The position numbers and the translations under genes are program-made. The notes beneath the pieces were generated by a model. It saw only the letters and a list, made by a program, of their open reading frames with translations, ran no database searches and had not been told where the DNA came from. This document shows positions 9,229 through 18,235 of a stretch of DNA of 37,026 nucleotides, piece after piece. Positions within the stretch are counted from its first letter, which is position 1. Each line of letters opens with the position of its first letter. Source of the stretch: Photobacterium sp. JCM 19050 (lineage in GTDB: Bacteria > Pseudomonadota > Gammaproteobacteria > Enterobacterales > Vibrionaceae); NCBI GenBank assembly GCA_001310455.1, contig BAXG01000049.1:1-37026 (forward strand), read 5' to 3'.

Positions 9229-9607
9229 ATGCATCCAAATGATAAAATGTTTATACATTCAATATAGAAGAGTTAAACAGAATTTCCATGAAATACAGCG
9301 CTAAGCTTTTGCTTTTATGAGCATTAATTAGCAATTCGTGATGCCGGACAGTTGGGCATACGTGCCGGAATCTCGCTTCATAGTGGCCAGTAAAATCTAT
9401 CTCTATGATAAAAAAGAACTTTAACCAACTGAGCTGGATGTGTTCCGCTTTTCTGATGATTCAGCTTCTATATTTATGTCCCACATTTTGTGAAAACATA
9501 AATTTCGCATATGGCCGTTTGTGTGATCGAGAGCACTAGCATACCATTGATGGAACGGTGATCTAAATCACATTATTTCCTAACATTTTATCTTTCCCGG
9601 ATTCCCC
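9229..9607. other. Divergent intergenic region between luxP and the efflux operon
   Basis: This 379-base region separates the luxP start (minus strand) from the HlyD-type gene (plus strand) and must hold both promoters. The only feature I can support is a CRP-like palindrome near 9555-9575, which lies closer to the efflux gene. I find no small ORF with a ribosome binding site and no terminator. Confidence 0.6.
9555..9575 (+). promoter_or_regulatory. CRP-like (or FNR-like) binding site upstream of the efflux operon
   Basis: GTGA (9558-9561), six bases TCTAAA, then TCACA (9568-9572) match the CRP half-sites TGTGA-N6-TCACA with one mismatch. The core also resembles an FNR box. The centre lies about 43 bases before the start codon at 9608. 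A site this close to the gene could act as an activator site next to the promoter or as a repressor site over it. It could also influence luxP. Confidence 0.5.
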
Positions 9608-10642
9608 ATGAGTACAAAGACCTCCTCGTCGTTGAAAAACGGCCTGCTACTTCTTGTGGTTATCGCAGTTCTGGGCGTATCCGCCTATTTTTATATCCGC
9701 CATCAGGAAAAGTACCCGAGCACTGATGACGCCTATGTCCACGCGAATATTCTTTATATTGCCCCTCAGGTAAGCGGCCAGCTTACTTCAGTGACAGTAA
9801 ATGATTATCAGGCTGTGGATAAAGGCGATGTGCTGGCGCGCATTGACCCTGCCCCGTACAAGGCGCGATTGGATCAGGCTCAGGCTGCCTATGAACTGGC
9901 CACCCAAGCGAATAAAGCCAGTGATGATGCCATTATTGCAGCCAGTGCAGATATTCGTTCTGCTATGGCGCAGCTTGAGGATGTTCAACAGAAATACCAC
10001 CGCACCATGACACTGGTGAACAAAGGCATTATGCCTAAGCAAGCCGGCGATGATGCCAAAGCCCAGTTGGCTTCTGCGAAAAACGGCCTGGATGCGGCCA
10101 GGGCCCGGATGTCTCAGTTGGTTAAAGAACAGGGTGCGAAAGGCACTGCTGCCCCTCAGGTAAAGCAGGCTGCCGCCGCTTTGTCTGAAGCAGCCCTGAA
10201 CCTTTCGTATACCGAAATCGTCGCCCCTGACAGTGGTGTGCTGGGTAAGGTAAACGTACGTCCGGGAAGCGTGGTTGCCCCGGGGCAGGCATTGATGCCG
10301 TTGGTGGAATCAGACACCTTCTGGGTACAGGCTAACTTCAAAGAGGATGACCTAGAACACATTCGTGCTGGTATGCCTGCTGATGTCGTTCTGGATATGT
10401 ACCCGGATACAACTTTCATCGGTCATGTAGAAGCGATTTCTCCGGCAAGCGGTTCCTCTTTCTCTTTGTTGCCACCTGAAAATGCTACCGGCAACTGGGT
10501 TAAAGTGCCTCAGCGTTTCCCGGTTCGCATTGCCCTGAAGCAAACAGCGGATGAACCACAACTGCGTGTTGGTGCCAGCTCTACTGTTGTGGTTGATACG
10601 GTTGCACAACCGGCAGGTGATACCACAACCGGTTCCAAGTAA
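9608..10642 (+). CDS. HlyD/EmrA-family membrane fusion protein of a drug efflux pump
   Basis: Periplasmic adaptor that links an inner-membrane pump to the outer membrane. One N-terminal membrane anchor (about residues 12-29) is followed by the biotinyl-lipoyl half-motif YIAPQVSGQLTSVTVNDYQAVDKG, a long alpha-helical hairpin (about 85-190) and the returning half-motif IVAPDSGVLGKVNVRPGSVV. Length (344 aa) fits EmrA. Its stop codon overlaps the start of the transporter gene in a TAATG, so the two are translationally coupled. The substrate is not predictable. A CRP-like site precedes the gene. Confidence 0.92.
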   Translation: MSTKTSSSLKNGLLLLVVIAVLGVSAYFYIRHQEKYPSTDDAYVHANILYIAPQVSGQLTSVTVNDYQAVDKGDVLARIDPAPYKARLDQAQAAYELATQANKASDDAIIAASADIRSAMAQLEDVQQKYHRTMTLVNKGIMPKQAGDDAKAQLASAKNGLDAARARMSQLVKEQGAKGTAAPQVKQAAAALSEAALNLSYTEIVAPDSGVLGKVNVRPGSVVAPGQALMPLVESDTFWVQANFKEDDLEHIRAGMPADVVLDMYPDTTFIGHVEAISPASGSSFSLLPPENATGNWVKVPQRFPVRIALKQTADEPQLRVGASSTVVVDTVAQPAGDTTTGSK

Positions 10643-12151
10643 TGAATGAGAATACCAACCGTTTGATGGTCACGGTGGCGGTCATGTTGTCCGCCATCAT
10701 GGTCCTTTTAGACATGACCATTGCCAATGTGTCGCTGCCACATATGATGGGGGCGCTGGGCGTGACTTCTGAGCAGGTCACCTGTTCTCACGTCTTATTC
10801 GATGGCTGAAGCCATTTTTATCCCCCTTGCCAGCTACCTTTCCCTGAAATTTGGTACCCGAAACCTGCTGTTGGTTTCTGTGGCCGGTTTTATTGTGACG
10901 TCTGCTCTGTGTGGACAGGCCGATACCCTTACCGAGATGATTATCTTCCGGGTTATGCAGGGTGCATTTGGTGCGTCTGTCATTCCGCTTTCCCAATCCA
11001 TCATGGTACAGATTTATCCGGCGGAAGAACGTGGTAAGGCCATGGCACTGTTCAGTGTGGGCGTACTGCTGGGACCTATTCTGGGCCCGACTGTTGGCGG
11101 TGTGATCACTGAACATATGGACTGGCGGTGGATTTTTTATGTCAACCTGCCGGTCGGGCTTCTTTGCCTCGCACTTCTGTATGCTTTTGTGAAGCTGGAT
11201 GGGAGAGGTGAAACCAAACTCGACTGGCCGCTTGTTATTGGTATGACTATCGGTATCGGCCTGCTTCAGATGGTACTTGAACGGGGTAATGAGAAAGGGT
11301 GGTTTGCCTCAAACTTCATCCTGTTTGCGACAGTTATCAGTGCCGTAGCATGGGTATTTTTCCTTTGGCGTTCGTTCAGGACCAAAGGGGACATTGCACC
11401 AATGTGGTTACTAAAAGACCGCAACCTGTTCCTTTCTTGCGTCATGATGAGCGGGTTTTCGATGGGTCTGTTCGGCATTACCCAGCTTCAACCTATGATG
11501 CTGGAGCAACTGTTGAACTACCCGGTGGATACCACCGGTTTTGTGATGGCACCGCGCGGCCTCACATCGGCCATTGTGCTTCTGGTTATGTCACGGTTTA
11601 TGGACCGTCTTGATGCCAGAAAACTGATTATGATAGGCCTGTTGCTGAACGGGGCCGGTACCTACCTGATGATGCAATACTCCATGAACATCGACCTCTA
11701 CTGGGTGTTGTTGCCAAGTATTGTTCAGGGAGCCGGAATGGGATTGGTGTTTGCGCCGCTTAGCCAACTTGCATACGCGACGCTTCAACCGAACCAGGCT
11801 GTAGGTGGGGCTGTGGTGTTTAACCTTTGCCGGACTCTGGGCGGTTCGTTTGGCATTTCTATTGTGAACACCTACTTCAGCCAGATTCAGCAAAAAGAGT
11901 GGCATAACCTTGGTGGAGCGGTTTCCTCTGATAACCCGATTCTCCAGCAAATGGCGCAGCAACACGGAACAGCAGTCACTGATCCGGGTTTTATTGCGCA
12001 AATCACCAATCTGCTGCATCAGCAGTCAACCTTGCTGGCCTTTGTGTATACCTTTGGCTTTATCATGGTCTCTTTCCTGGTGATGATTCCTTTCCTGGCG
12101 CTATTTAAAAAGCCGGTTAAGGGTGCCAAGCCTCCTGTTGGGGCGCACTAA
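10642..12151 (+). CDS. EmrB/QacA-type major facilitator drug transporter, frameshifted near the N terminus
   Basis: Inner-membrane proton-driven exporter with about 14 membrane helices; works with the preceding HlyD protein. The start is the ATG at 10642, overlapping the previous stop. The first 55 codons give MNENTNRLMVTVAVMLSAI, then LLDMTIANVSLPHMMGALG, typical of EmrB helix 1. Then the frame fails near 10784. Restoring two lost G residues there (TGTTC to TGGGTTC) yields QVTWVLTSYSMAEAIFIPL, the expected family motif, and continues in the frame that runs intact from 10802. Motif C of drug antiporters appears as LLGPILGPTVGGVI. Full length becomes 503 aa. A strong terminator follows. Confidence 0.9.
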
Positions 12152-12166
12152 CCCTCGGCTGTTATG

Positions 12167-12190
12167 AAAGCTCCCGTCCGGGAGCTTTTT
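12167..12190 (+). terminator. Rho-independent terminator of the efflux operon
   Basis: AAGCTCCC and GGGAGCTT form a perfect stem with a 4-base loop, followed by a T-run (through 12190). It lies 16 bases past the transporter stop codon. Confidence 0.92.
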
Positions 12191-12377
12191 GCGTTTATGG
12201 TTTTGGTTAATATCGTGTGGGGTGTTCGAACGCAGATAAGACTGAACATAAAAAGAAACACTTAGGGGGTGTGGCACGAACCAAATGCGGGATCCAGTTC
12301 ACATTTCAGATCAGGAAATTCTCATAACCTTCATTCTGTTCCAAAAATAATACAAATAAAGATCAGGAAATCACCGA

Positions 12378-13438
12378 ATGGCTAAAAAAGCACAACACGC
12401 GCCGTTTGAATTTGGGGAATTGACCGTTCAACCTGGGCAACGCGCTAATTGCGAACTGGAAATTGCGCGACTGTACACGCATTCACCTCTTTCAGTTTCT
12501 GTTGAAATTCTCCACGGGAAAAAGCCGGGGCCGGTATTGCTGGTAAATGCCGCAATTCATGGCGACGAGCTAAACGGGGTGGAGATTACCCGCCAGGTTA
12601 TCGACAAAATCGATCTGAATAAGCTGCATGGAACGGTCGTCGCCGTTCCGGTTGTTAACGTATTTGGCTTCATCCATAAATCCCGCTATCTGCCGGACAG
12701 GCGGGATCTTAACCGTTGTTTCCCCGGTTCAGAGCGGGGCTCTATTGCAGGCCGTATGGCTACCACTATTTCAACCAGGTAGTCCGACGTTGCACCCATG
12801 TCGTTGACCTGCACACGGCGGCCATTCACCGTACCAACCTGCCACAAATTCGAGCCAATCTTGCCAATGCAGCCGCGAAAGAAATGGCGATTGCCTTTGG
12901 ATCACCCGTAGTGGTAGATGCCACACTTCGTGACGGCTCGCTGCGTGCAGCAGCAGAAGAATTTGATATTCCGGTCATCACTATGGAAGCAGGCGAGGCG
13001 CTTCGCCTTGACCCCCATGCCATCGGAGCGGGTGTTATAGGCGTGATGCGGGTAATGCGCCACCTTAAGATGATTCGTACCGGCCACAGCAAAAAACTGC
13101 CTGAACCTGTCGTACCTAAAGCAACCCGTTGGGTACGTGCCGATTCTGACGGCATGCTCCGTTCACGTGTTGCGCTGGGACAGAGGGTTCAGAAAGGGGA
13201 TATAGTCGCCAGCATCAGTGACCCCGTGGGCAGCTCTGAACATCATGTTATTGCGCCTCAGAGCGGCATAGTGATTGGTCAGCAGACGCTTCCTTTAGTC
13301 AATGAGGGCGATGCCATTTTCCATATTGCATTCTTTGAGGAGCCAGACAGTCTGGTTGAAGAATATGTTGAGTCATACCTCGATGATGCAGTTGAAACAC
13401 TGGATGATGAACTCAAGTGGGGCTTAACAACTGTCTGA
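12378..13438 (+). CDS. AstE/aspartoacylase-family zinc hydrolase, copy 1, one frameshift
   Basis: Predicted zinc-dependent hydrolase of an acyl-amino-acid or peptide bond (M14-related AstE/ASPA family). Zinc ligands appear as His and Glu in NAAIHGDELNG (about residues 56-66) and His in VVDLHT. The C-terminal third carries a lipoyl/RnfC-like beta domain (GQRVQKGDIVASISDPVG). The frame breaks near 12760; one lost base after CGTATGGC restores MAYHYFNQVVRRC, matching copy 2. The full length is 353 aa, the same as reconstructed copy 2 at 16176-17235. AGGAA about nine bases before the ATG is the ribosome binding site. A terminator follows, so this copy is transcribed alone. The family is found next to RimK, as copy 2 is here; the true substrate is unknown. 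Confidence 0.85.
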
Positions 13439-13458
13439 GTGGTGATGAGTGGCTTTGG

Positions 13459-13490
13459 AAATGGCGGCTGTTTATAGCCGCCATTTCTTT
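13459..13490 (+). terminator. Rho-independent terminator after AstE-like copy 1
   Basis: AAATGGCGGCT (13459-13469) and AGCCGCCATTT (13476-13486) make a perfect 11-bp stem with a 6-base loop, then TCTTT. It begins 20 bases past the stop codon. Confidence 0.9.
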
Positions 13491-13573
13491 ATAAAAACTG
13501 ACTATTACATTGATAGCTTGGTTGGTCTCTGAACCTGGGTTATTTTCGTAGTCACGGTTTTGGAGAACTACCG

Positions 13574-13804
13574 ATGAAAAAAGTCACTTTATTTGCTTCT
13601 AACCGCTGCCCGCATTGCGATGCTGCAAAACAGTATTTTGAGACCAAGAATATTCCTTTCAGGTTGGTGAATGTCTCAACGCCACGGGGCCAGAAAGAAC
13701 TCGCTTCTATGGGGATGCGTTCTGTGCCGGTGATCAGAATTGGTGATGAGGTTTTGAAATGTTTTTCACCAAAGCAGATAGAAAGAGCATTAAAGGCAAA
13801 GTAA
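13574..13804 (+). CDS. Glutaredoxin-family thiol-disulfide protein
   Basis: Small cytoplasmic redox protein (76 aa) of the glutaredoxin/NrdH class. The active site CPHC is at residues 13-16 in SNRCPHCDAAKQYF, and the cis-proline segment is SVPVIRIG. Length matches NrdH-like and short glutaredoxins. GGAGA lies about eight bases before the ATG. The gene stands alone between a terminator and the PEP-CTERM gene. Its partner protein cannot be inferred. Confidence 0.92.
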   Translation: MKKVTLFASNRCPHCDAAKQYFETKNIPFRLVNVSTPRGQKELASMGMRSVPVIRIGDEVLKCFSPKQIERALKAK

Positions 13805-13887
13805 GACGTTGTCAGTTTTCTTTACATAAACGTTCATTCAGATTTCAGATTCCAGATAATGCCCTGTTTTTTATCTATATTTCAAAC

Positions 13888-13904
13888 TGGCAGGCAGTTT
13901 GCTA
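13888..13904 (+). promoter_or_regulatory. Predicted sigma-54 promoter of the PEP-CTERM gene
   Basis: TGGCA (13888-13892) and TTGCT (13899-13903) match the -24/-12 elements of RpoN promoters. The GG and GC dinucleotides are exactly 12 bases apart, the required spacing. Transcription should begin near 13914, giving a leader of about 50 bases before the ATG at 13966. An enhancer-binding activator site would be needed upstream and I cannot identify one. Confidence 0.65.
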
Positions 13905-13965
13905 ACTCCGTGTGGCTGTAGAACCTTACCCAAGTATTTGCTGAACATTACGGAGTCAAAACGAT

Positions 13966-14658
13966 ATGATACGTCTAACTAGCCTTTTATTTTCACTGCT
14001 TGCAGCAATCAGTTTCTCCTCTCATGCTGCAATTATCACCGCAGACAGTGAAGACGTAATAAAGTCCGGCAATCCTCATGCTTTTTTGTATAACCCGACT
14101 AACAGCACCCAGTCTCACGGGGCAAACAGTAACGGTAAGTTCAGATATGACACCGACGCAGGGACGGCGACCTTCAGTGCTACCTTTTACAATGGAAACG
14201 ATACTGTCTCCGGTTTCAGTTTGGACCTTAACCTGAAAGAAATCCCTTTCAGTTCCCTGGGGATTAGTGATGCCCGTTGCGAAGGCGGAGATTGTAGCGG
14301 GAGTTATTACACGTCTAATGGTATCACGCCAAAGGATGACTGGAGTTTCTTCAAAGTTGATACTTCTCTGACCAACGTTGTTCAGGGGTTTGGTGTTTAC
14401 GCCAATCTTTCTCCGGTCATTTCTGGGGAGAAGTGGTTCCAGTTTGGTGACGGTGCGGGTGGAACACGCGTAGTAGCAACCGGTTATGCGCTGGCGGGAT
14501 GGTTTAAATTCGACAGTGGTCTGGGTGATGTAAACGTTAACCTGACCAATCTTTCAGTGGTGAGCACGACAACGCCGGTTCCTGAACCAGTTACTCTTGC
14601 GATATTTGGAACGGCGCTGCTGATGTTCGGCAGAAAAACATTGCGCGGAAATATGTAA
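13966..14658 (+). CDS. PEP-CTERM sorting domain protein (predicted exosortase substrate)
   Basis: Exported surface or matrix protein of 230 aa. It has a Sec signal peptide (about residues 1-21, ending SSHA-A) and a C-terminal PEP-CTERM tripartite signal: Pro-Glu-Pro in TTPVPEPVTL, a hydrophobic helix (AIFGTALLMFG) and a basic tail (RKTLRGNM). The mature part is rich in Gly, Ser, Thr and Asn, with two Cys close together (ARCEGGDCSG) that could form a disulfide. The middle domain I do not recognise. GGAG about ten bases before the ATG is the ribosome binding site, and a sigma-54 promoter precedes it. The exosortase that would process it is not in the window. In this class the C-terminal signal is cleaved and the proteins often associate with exopolysaccharide. 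Confidence 0.92.
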   Translation: MIRLTSLLFSLLAAISFSSHAAIITADSEDVIKSGNPHAFLYNPTNSTQSHGANSNGKFRYDTDAGTATFSATFYNGNDTVSGFSLDLNLKEIPFSSLGISDARCEGGDCSGSYYTSNGITPKDDWSFFKVDTSLTNVVQGFGVYANLSPVISGEKWFQFGDGAGGTRVVATGYALAGWFKFDSGLGDVNVNLTNLSVVSTTTPVPEPVTLAIFGTALLMFGRKTLRGNM

Positions 14659-14832
14659 GTAAAAACACATTCTACGTGTGAAGGCCTTGTCTGGATGGTA
14701 CCCGATGAGCCTTTTTCATATCAGAAAACGACATTCATTGATCCATCAAACCTTTGATCTCAAAAATAGTGTTATCCCCGTGCACAATTGTGGACTATTT
14801 TGTTAGTTCCCAAACCAACGTAAGTCCGAACA

Positions 14833-15288
14833 ATGACAACAACACATCAGGACAAGCTCCAGGTAGGATGGCGCGAGTGGGTTTCGTTGCCGGAGCTGGG
14901 TATTGAGCGTATCAAGGCAAAGGTTGATACAGGCGCTCGTACTTCATGCCTGCACACATTTGGAATTGAGGAGTTTGAGAAAAACGGAACCCCTTGGGTT
15001 CGTTTTCAGCTTCACCCTATCCAGGATGACAATAACACCACCCGAGTCTGTGAAGCCGAAGTATCGGACATTCGCACCGTGCGCGATTCCGGTGGCCATG
15101 AAACCCGGCGCTATGTAATCCAAACAAAGCTTTGTCTTGGTGATCTCCAGTACCCTATCGAAATGACCCTTACCGGACGAGACAACATGAAGTTTCGGAT
15201 GCTTTTGGGCCGTACCGCAATGAACGGCCGCCTTACCGTTGACCCGGAGTTGTCTTTCCTGACCCGGTTAGGGGGAGGTGAAGAATGA
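14833..15288 (+). CDS. Retropepsin-like protease, RimB type (annotated as ATP-dependent zinc protease)
   Basis: Small (151 aa) protein of the family often named 'ATP-dependent zinc protease'. The aspartic-protease motif DTGART is visible in RIKAKVDTGARTSCLH (about residues 27-42), and a hydrophobic-Gly partner segment in FRMLLGRTAMNG resembles the second conserved region of retropepsins. The proteins of this family encoded beside rimK in Pseudomonas have been called RimB and act with RimK on ribosomal protein S6 glutamylation. Here the stop codon overlaps the RimK start in an ATGA, so the two are coupled, which supports that role. The older zinc-protease label is probably a misnomer. Confidence 0.87.
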   Translation: MTTTHQDKLQVGWREWVSLPELGIERIKAKVDTGARTSCLHTFGIEEFEKNGTPWVRFQLHPIQDDNNTTRVCEAEVSDIRTVRDSGGHETRRYVIQTKLCLGDLQYPIEMTLTGRDNMKFRMLLGRTAMNGRLTVDPELSFLTRLGGGEE

Positions 15289-16188
15289 AAATAGGAATAC
15301 TTTCAAGGAATCGAAACCTCTATTCCACTCGGCGTTTAATTGAGGCTTGTGAGCAACGCGGGCATGAATACCGCATTATCGACGTGCTTCACAGTTACAT
15401 GAATATCAATTCCACCCAGCCTTCTATCCACCTAAAGGGGGAAGACCTGGTGAATTTTGATGCCATCATTCCCCGTATTGGCGCGTCCGTGACATTTTAT
15501 GGCTGTGCTGTACTGCGCCAATTCGAGATGATGGGTGTTTACCCGCTGAATGAATCCGTGGCTATCAGCCGTTCCCGTGACAAATTGCGTTCTCTCCAGT
15601 TGTTGTCTCGCAAGGGCATAGGTATGCCAGTGACCGGCTTTGCCAGCAAGCCGGACGACATCAAAGACCTGTTAGACATGGTTGGCGGTACGCCGGTTGT
15701 GATCAAACTGCTTCAGGGGACGCAGGGAATTGGAGTGGTTCTGGCTGAAACGAAAAAGGCTGCAGAAAGCGTGATTGAGCCTTTATGGGCCTGAAAGCTG
15801 ACATCATGATTCAGGAGTACATCAAGGAAGCCGGTGGTGCCGATATTCGCTGTTTCGTGATTGGTGACAAAGTGATTGCAGCGATGAAACGCCAGGCTCA
15901 GCCGGGTGAGTTTCGCTCAAACTTGCACCGGGGTGGGACAGCATCACTTATCCGTCTGACGCCAACCGAGCGTAAAACTGCGGTTGCTGCTGCAAAGATT
16001 ATGGGATTGCGCGTAGCCGGTGTCGATCTGCTGCGCTCTGAACGCGGCCCTCTGGTGATGGAAGTAAACTCGTCACCCGGTCTTGAAGGCATTGAGACCG
16101 CAACCGGGAAAGATGTTGCGGGCATGATCATCGAATATATAGAGAAAAATGCCAATCCACAGGGGACACGAACCCGTGGTAAGGCTAA
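15285..16188 (+). CDS. rimK: RimK-family glutamate ligase (ATP-grasp), frameshifted
   Basis: ATP-grasp enzyme expected to add glutamate residues to the C terminus of ribosomal protein S6, or a related substrate. The N-terminal pre-ATP-grasp domain (ILSRNRNLYSTRRLIEAC) and the core are typical: SRSRDKLRSLQLLSRKGIGMP, VVIKLLQGTQGIGV, then IQEYIKEAGGADIRCFVIG, FRSNLHRGG and LVMEVNSSPGLEGIE. The frame breaks near 15779: restoring one G gives VIEAFMGLKAD. The reading frame then runs straight into the next gene with no stop; if one G is also missing from AAGG at 16183, RimK ends in RGKG plus a stop at 16186-16188, giving 301 aa, the usual length. I favour that over a true fusion. Confidence 0.9.
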
Positions 16189-17235
16189 ACCCAATACGCC
16201 TTTTGAAATCGGTGATTTGGAAATACTGCCGGGCAACCATGCCAGTTTAGAGCTGGAGGTTGCCCGCCTCTACACCCAGTCCCCGCTTTCTGTCACGGCG
16301 GAAATTTTTCACGGCAAACAAGCGGGACCAGTATTACTCGTCAATGCCGCCATCCATGGTGATGAATTGAATGGCGTAGAGGTGGTTCGTCAGATTATCG
16401 GGCGTATCCGGCTTTCGCAGCTGAGAGGGACACTGATTGCCATTCCCGTTGTCAACGTTTTCGGTTTTATCCATAAGTCGCGTTATCTGCCGGACAGACG
16501 CGATTTAAACCGGTCCTTCCCGGGCTCTGAACGGGGTTCCATCGCCGGACGTATGGCATACCGCTATTTTAAAGACGTTGTCGAGCGGTGTACCCACGTG
16601 GTTGATCTTCACACCGGAGCCATCAACCGTACCAACCTTCCCCAAATCAGGGCAAACCTGACTAACCCCGATGCCGCGGCAATGGCGGAAGCCTTTGGTG
16701 CGCCTGTGCTGATTGATGCGGCGCTCCGGGATGGATCGCTCCGCGCCGAGCTGAAAAGGCCGGGATTCCGGTGATCACCTATGAAGCAGGGGAAGCGTTA
16801 CGTTTGGAGCAATTTGCAGTTGCTGCGGGTGTAAAGGGTGTAAAGCGGGTGATGCGACATTTGGGTATGTTACGGTCATCACGGATTAAGCCGGCAGCCG
16901 GTTGTGTGTTAGCAAGGGCAACCCGCTGGGTGAGGGCAGATTCTGACGGCCTATTGCGTTCACACGTGTCATTGGGGCAGCGCGTGAGCCGTGGTCAGGT
17001 GTTGGCAAATATCAGTGATCCTACAGGGCGAGCGGAAATTCAGGTTATTGCTCCTCAGGGAGGAATTGTGATTGGCCAACAAACATTGCCGTTGGTTAAT
17101 GAAGGCGATGCAATCTTTCATATCGCATTTTTTGAGGAGCCAGATCGTCTGGTTGCCCGGCAGGTCGAGACCTATCTTGATGATGTGATGGATGATCCTG
17201 CGAATGAACTAAAATGGGGAATAGGCAAAGCCTGA
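16176..17235 (+). CDS. AstE/aspartoacylase-family zinc hydrolase, copy 2, linked to RimK
   Basis: Close paralogue of the gene at 12378-13438, with identical segments such as LLVNAAIHGDELNGVE, FGFIHKSRYLPDRRDLNR and FPGSERGSIAGRMA. Zinc ligands: His and Glu in IHGDE, His in VVDLHTG. The C-terminal beta domain is also kept. As read, its N terminus is fused in frame to RimK. If one G is missing near 16183, a GTG at 16176 can serve as the start, overlapping the end of rimK. One C lost near 16748 breaks the frame in SLRA; its restoration gives AEKAGIPVITYEAGEALRLE. With both bases back the protein has 353 aa, the same length as copy 1. Position in the protease-RimK operon suggests it acts on the glutamylated product or on a related small molecule; this is inference. 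Confidence 0.85.
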
Positions 17236-17266
17236 ATTGACGTCCCAAGACAGTGAGGAACCCCGT

Positions 17267-17722
17267 ATGGCTATGACCCAAGAGGTAAAGGACGCCATGA
17301 GTGCCAGCGTGTTGTGCTGGCTCGCCACCGCCAACAGCAAAGGTGATCCCAATGTGTCCCCGAAAGAGATGTTTCTTCCCGGGGAAGATAATCTTTTCTT
17401 GATTGCTAATATCGCCTCTCCGCAGAGCGTCCAGAACATTCGTGAAAACGCAGCGGTGTGTGTCTGTTTCATCGATATCTTCAAGCAAAAAGGTTATCAG
17501 TTGAAAGGCTCTGCCCGGGTTGTAGAAAGAACCGATGAAGTGTTTGATGAGCACTTTGAACGTTTTCAGCCACTGGTAACAGACCGTTATCCGGTTCTCA
17601 GTATCATTGAAATTGAAGTCACTTCAGCGAAACCCGTGATTGCCCCGTCTTACACACTCTTCCCCGGTACGACTGAGGATGATCAAGTTGATCAGGCTTT
17701 GGTTTCTTACGGTTTGAAATAG
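17267..17722 (+). CDS. Pyridoxamine 5'-phosphate oxidase-fold flavoprotein
   Basis: Predicted small FMN-binding protein (151 aa) of the PNPOx-like split-barrel family. Typical features are the N-terminal LCWLATANSKGDPNVSPKEM and the strand-loop DNLFLIANIASPQSVQNIRENAAVCVCF. The frame opens at a TTG (17237), but the ATG at 17267 with GTGAGGAA just upstream is the likely start. It lies 31 bases after copy 2 of the AstE-like gene and 36 before the RidA gene, so all probably share one message. True substrate unknown; many members of this family do not oxidise pyridoxamine phosphate. Confidence 0.87.
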   Translation: MAMTQEVKDAMSASVLCWLATANSKGDPNVSPKEMFLPGEDNLFLIANIASPQSVQNIRENAAVCVCFIDIFKQKGYQLKGSARVVERTDEVFDEHFERFQPLVTDRYPVLSIIEIEVTSAKPVIAPSYTLFPGTTEDDQVDQALVSYGLK

Positions 17723-17758
17723 CCCACTCAGTCCGAATCAAATACAGGAACAGATAAC

Positions 17759-18235
17759 ATGACACCAGAGCAAAGGATTGCATGCCTGGATATCAGGCTC
17801 CCGGATTTGCTGAACCCCGTTGGGTTATACATCCATGGCAAGTGTACCGGCAATTTGCTCTATCTCTCAGGTAAAGGGACAGTAAGCATCGTCGGTAAGG
17901 TAGGAAAGGACATAACAGTTACGCAGGCGAGACAGGCAGCGCGGGAGGTGGGTTTGTATCTTCTGGCTGCAGTACGTCATGAGGTGGGATCGCTGGACAG
18001 AGTCACTCAGGTAGTAAAGGTTAATGGCTATATCAACGCTACACCTGACTTTGCTGAACATCCGGCGGTGATAGACGGGTGCTCTGAACTGCTGATAGAA
18101 GTTTTTGGCGAGGCTGGCAAACATGTACGGACATCTGTTGGAGTTAGTTCGTTGCCGGGAAATATGCCTGTGGAAATTGAAGCGGTTGTTGAGCTGAAAT
18201 CCAGCCAGTCCCAGCTGAATAACCGACTCAATTAG
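17759..18235 (+). CDS. RidA (YjgF/YER057c) family protein
   Basis: Cytoplasmic protein of 158 aa in the RidA family, members of which hydrolyse reactive enamine/imine intermediates. Family features are NLLYLSGKGT, VNGYINATPDFAEHPAVIDG, and the C-terminal HVRTSVGVSSLPGNMPVEIEAVVEL, where the Arg corresponds to the residue that binds the substrate carboxylate. A segment after SGKG seems a few residues shorter than in relatives I know. AGGAACAGATAAC precedes the ATG. It is the last gene of the RimB-RimK operon and its 3' end overlaps the convergent HMCES-type gene by eight bases. Confidence 0.88.
   Translation: MTPEQRIACLDIRLPDLLNPVGLYIHGKCTGNLLYLSGKGTVSIVGKVGKDITVTQARQAAREVGLYLLAAVRHEVGSLDRVTQVVKVNGYINATPDFAEHPAVIDGCSELLIEVFGEAGKHVRTSVGVSSLPGNMPVEIEAVVELKSSQSQLNNRLN

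Noticed and set aside
14783..14792. Palindrome CACAATTGTG upstream of the retropepsin-like gene
   Set aside because: A single 10-base AT-centred palindrome can easily arise by chance and nothing else supports an operator.
12378..17235. Duplication of AstE-like genes as a sign of a transposon or integrated element
   Set aside because: No terminal repeats, transposase or integrase are visible around either copy.
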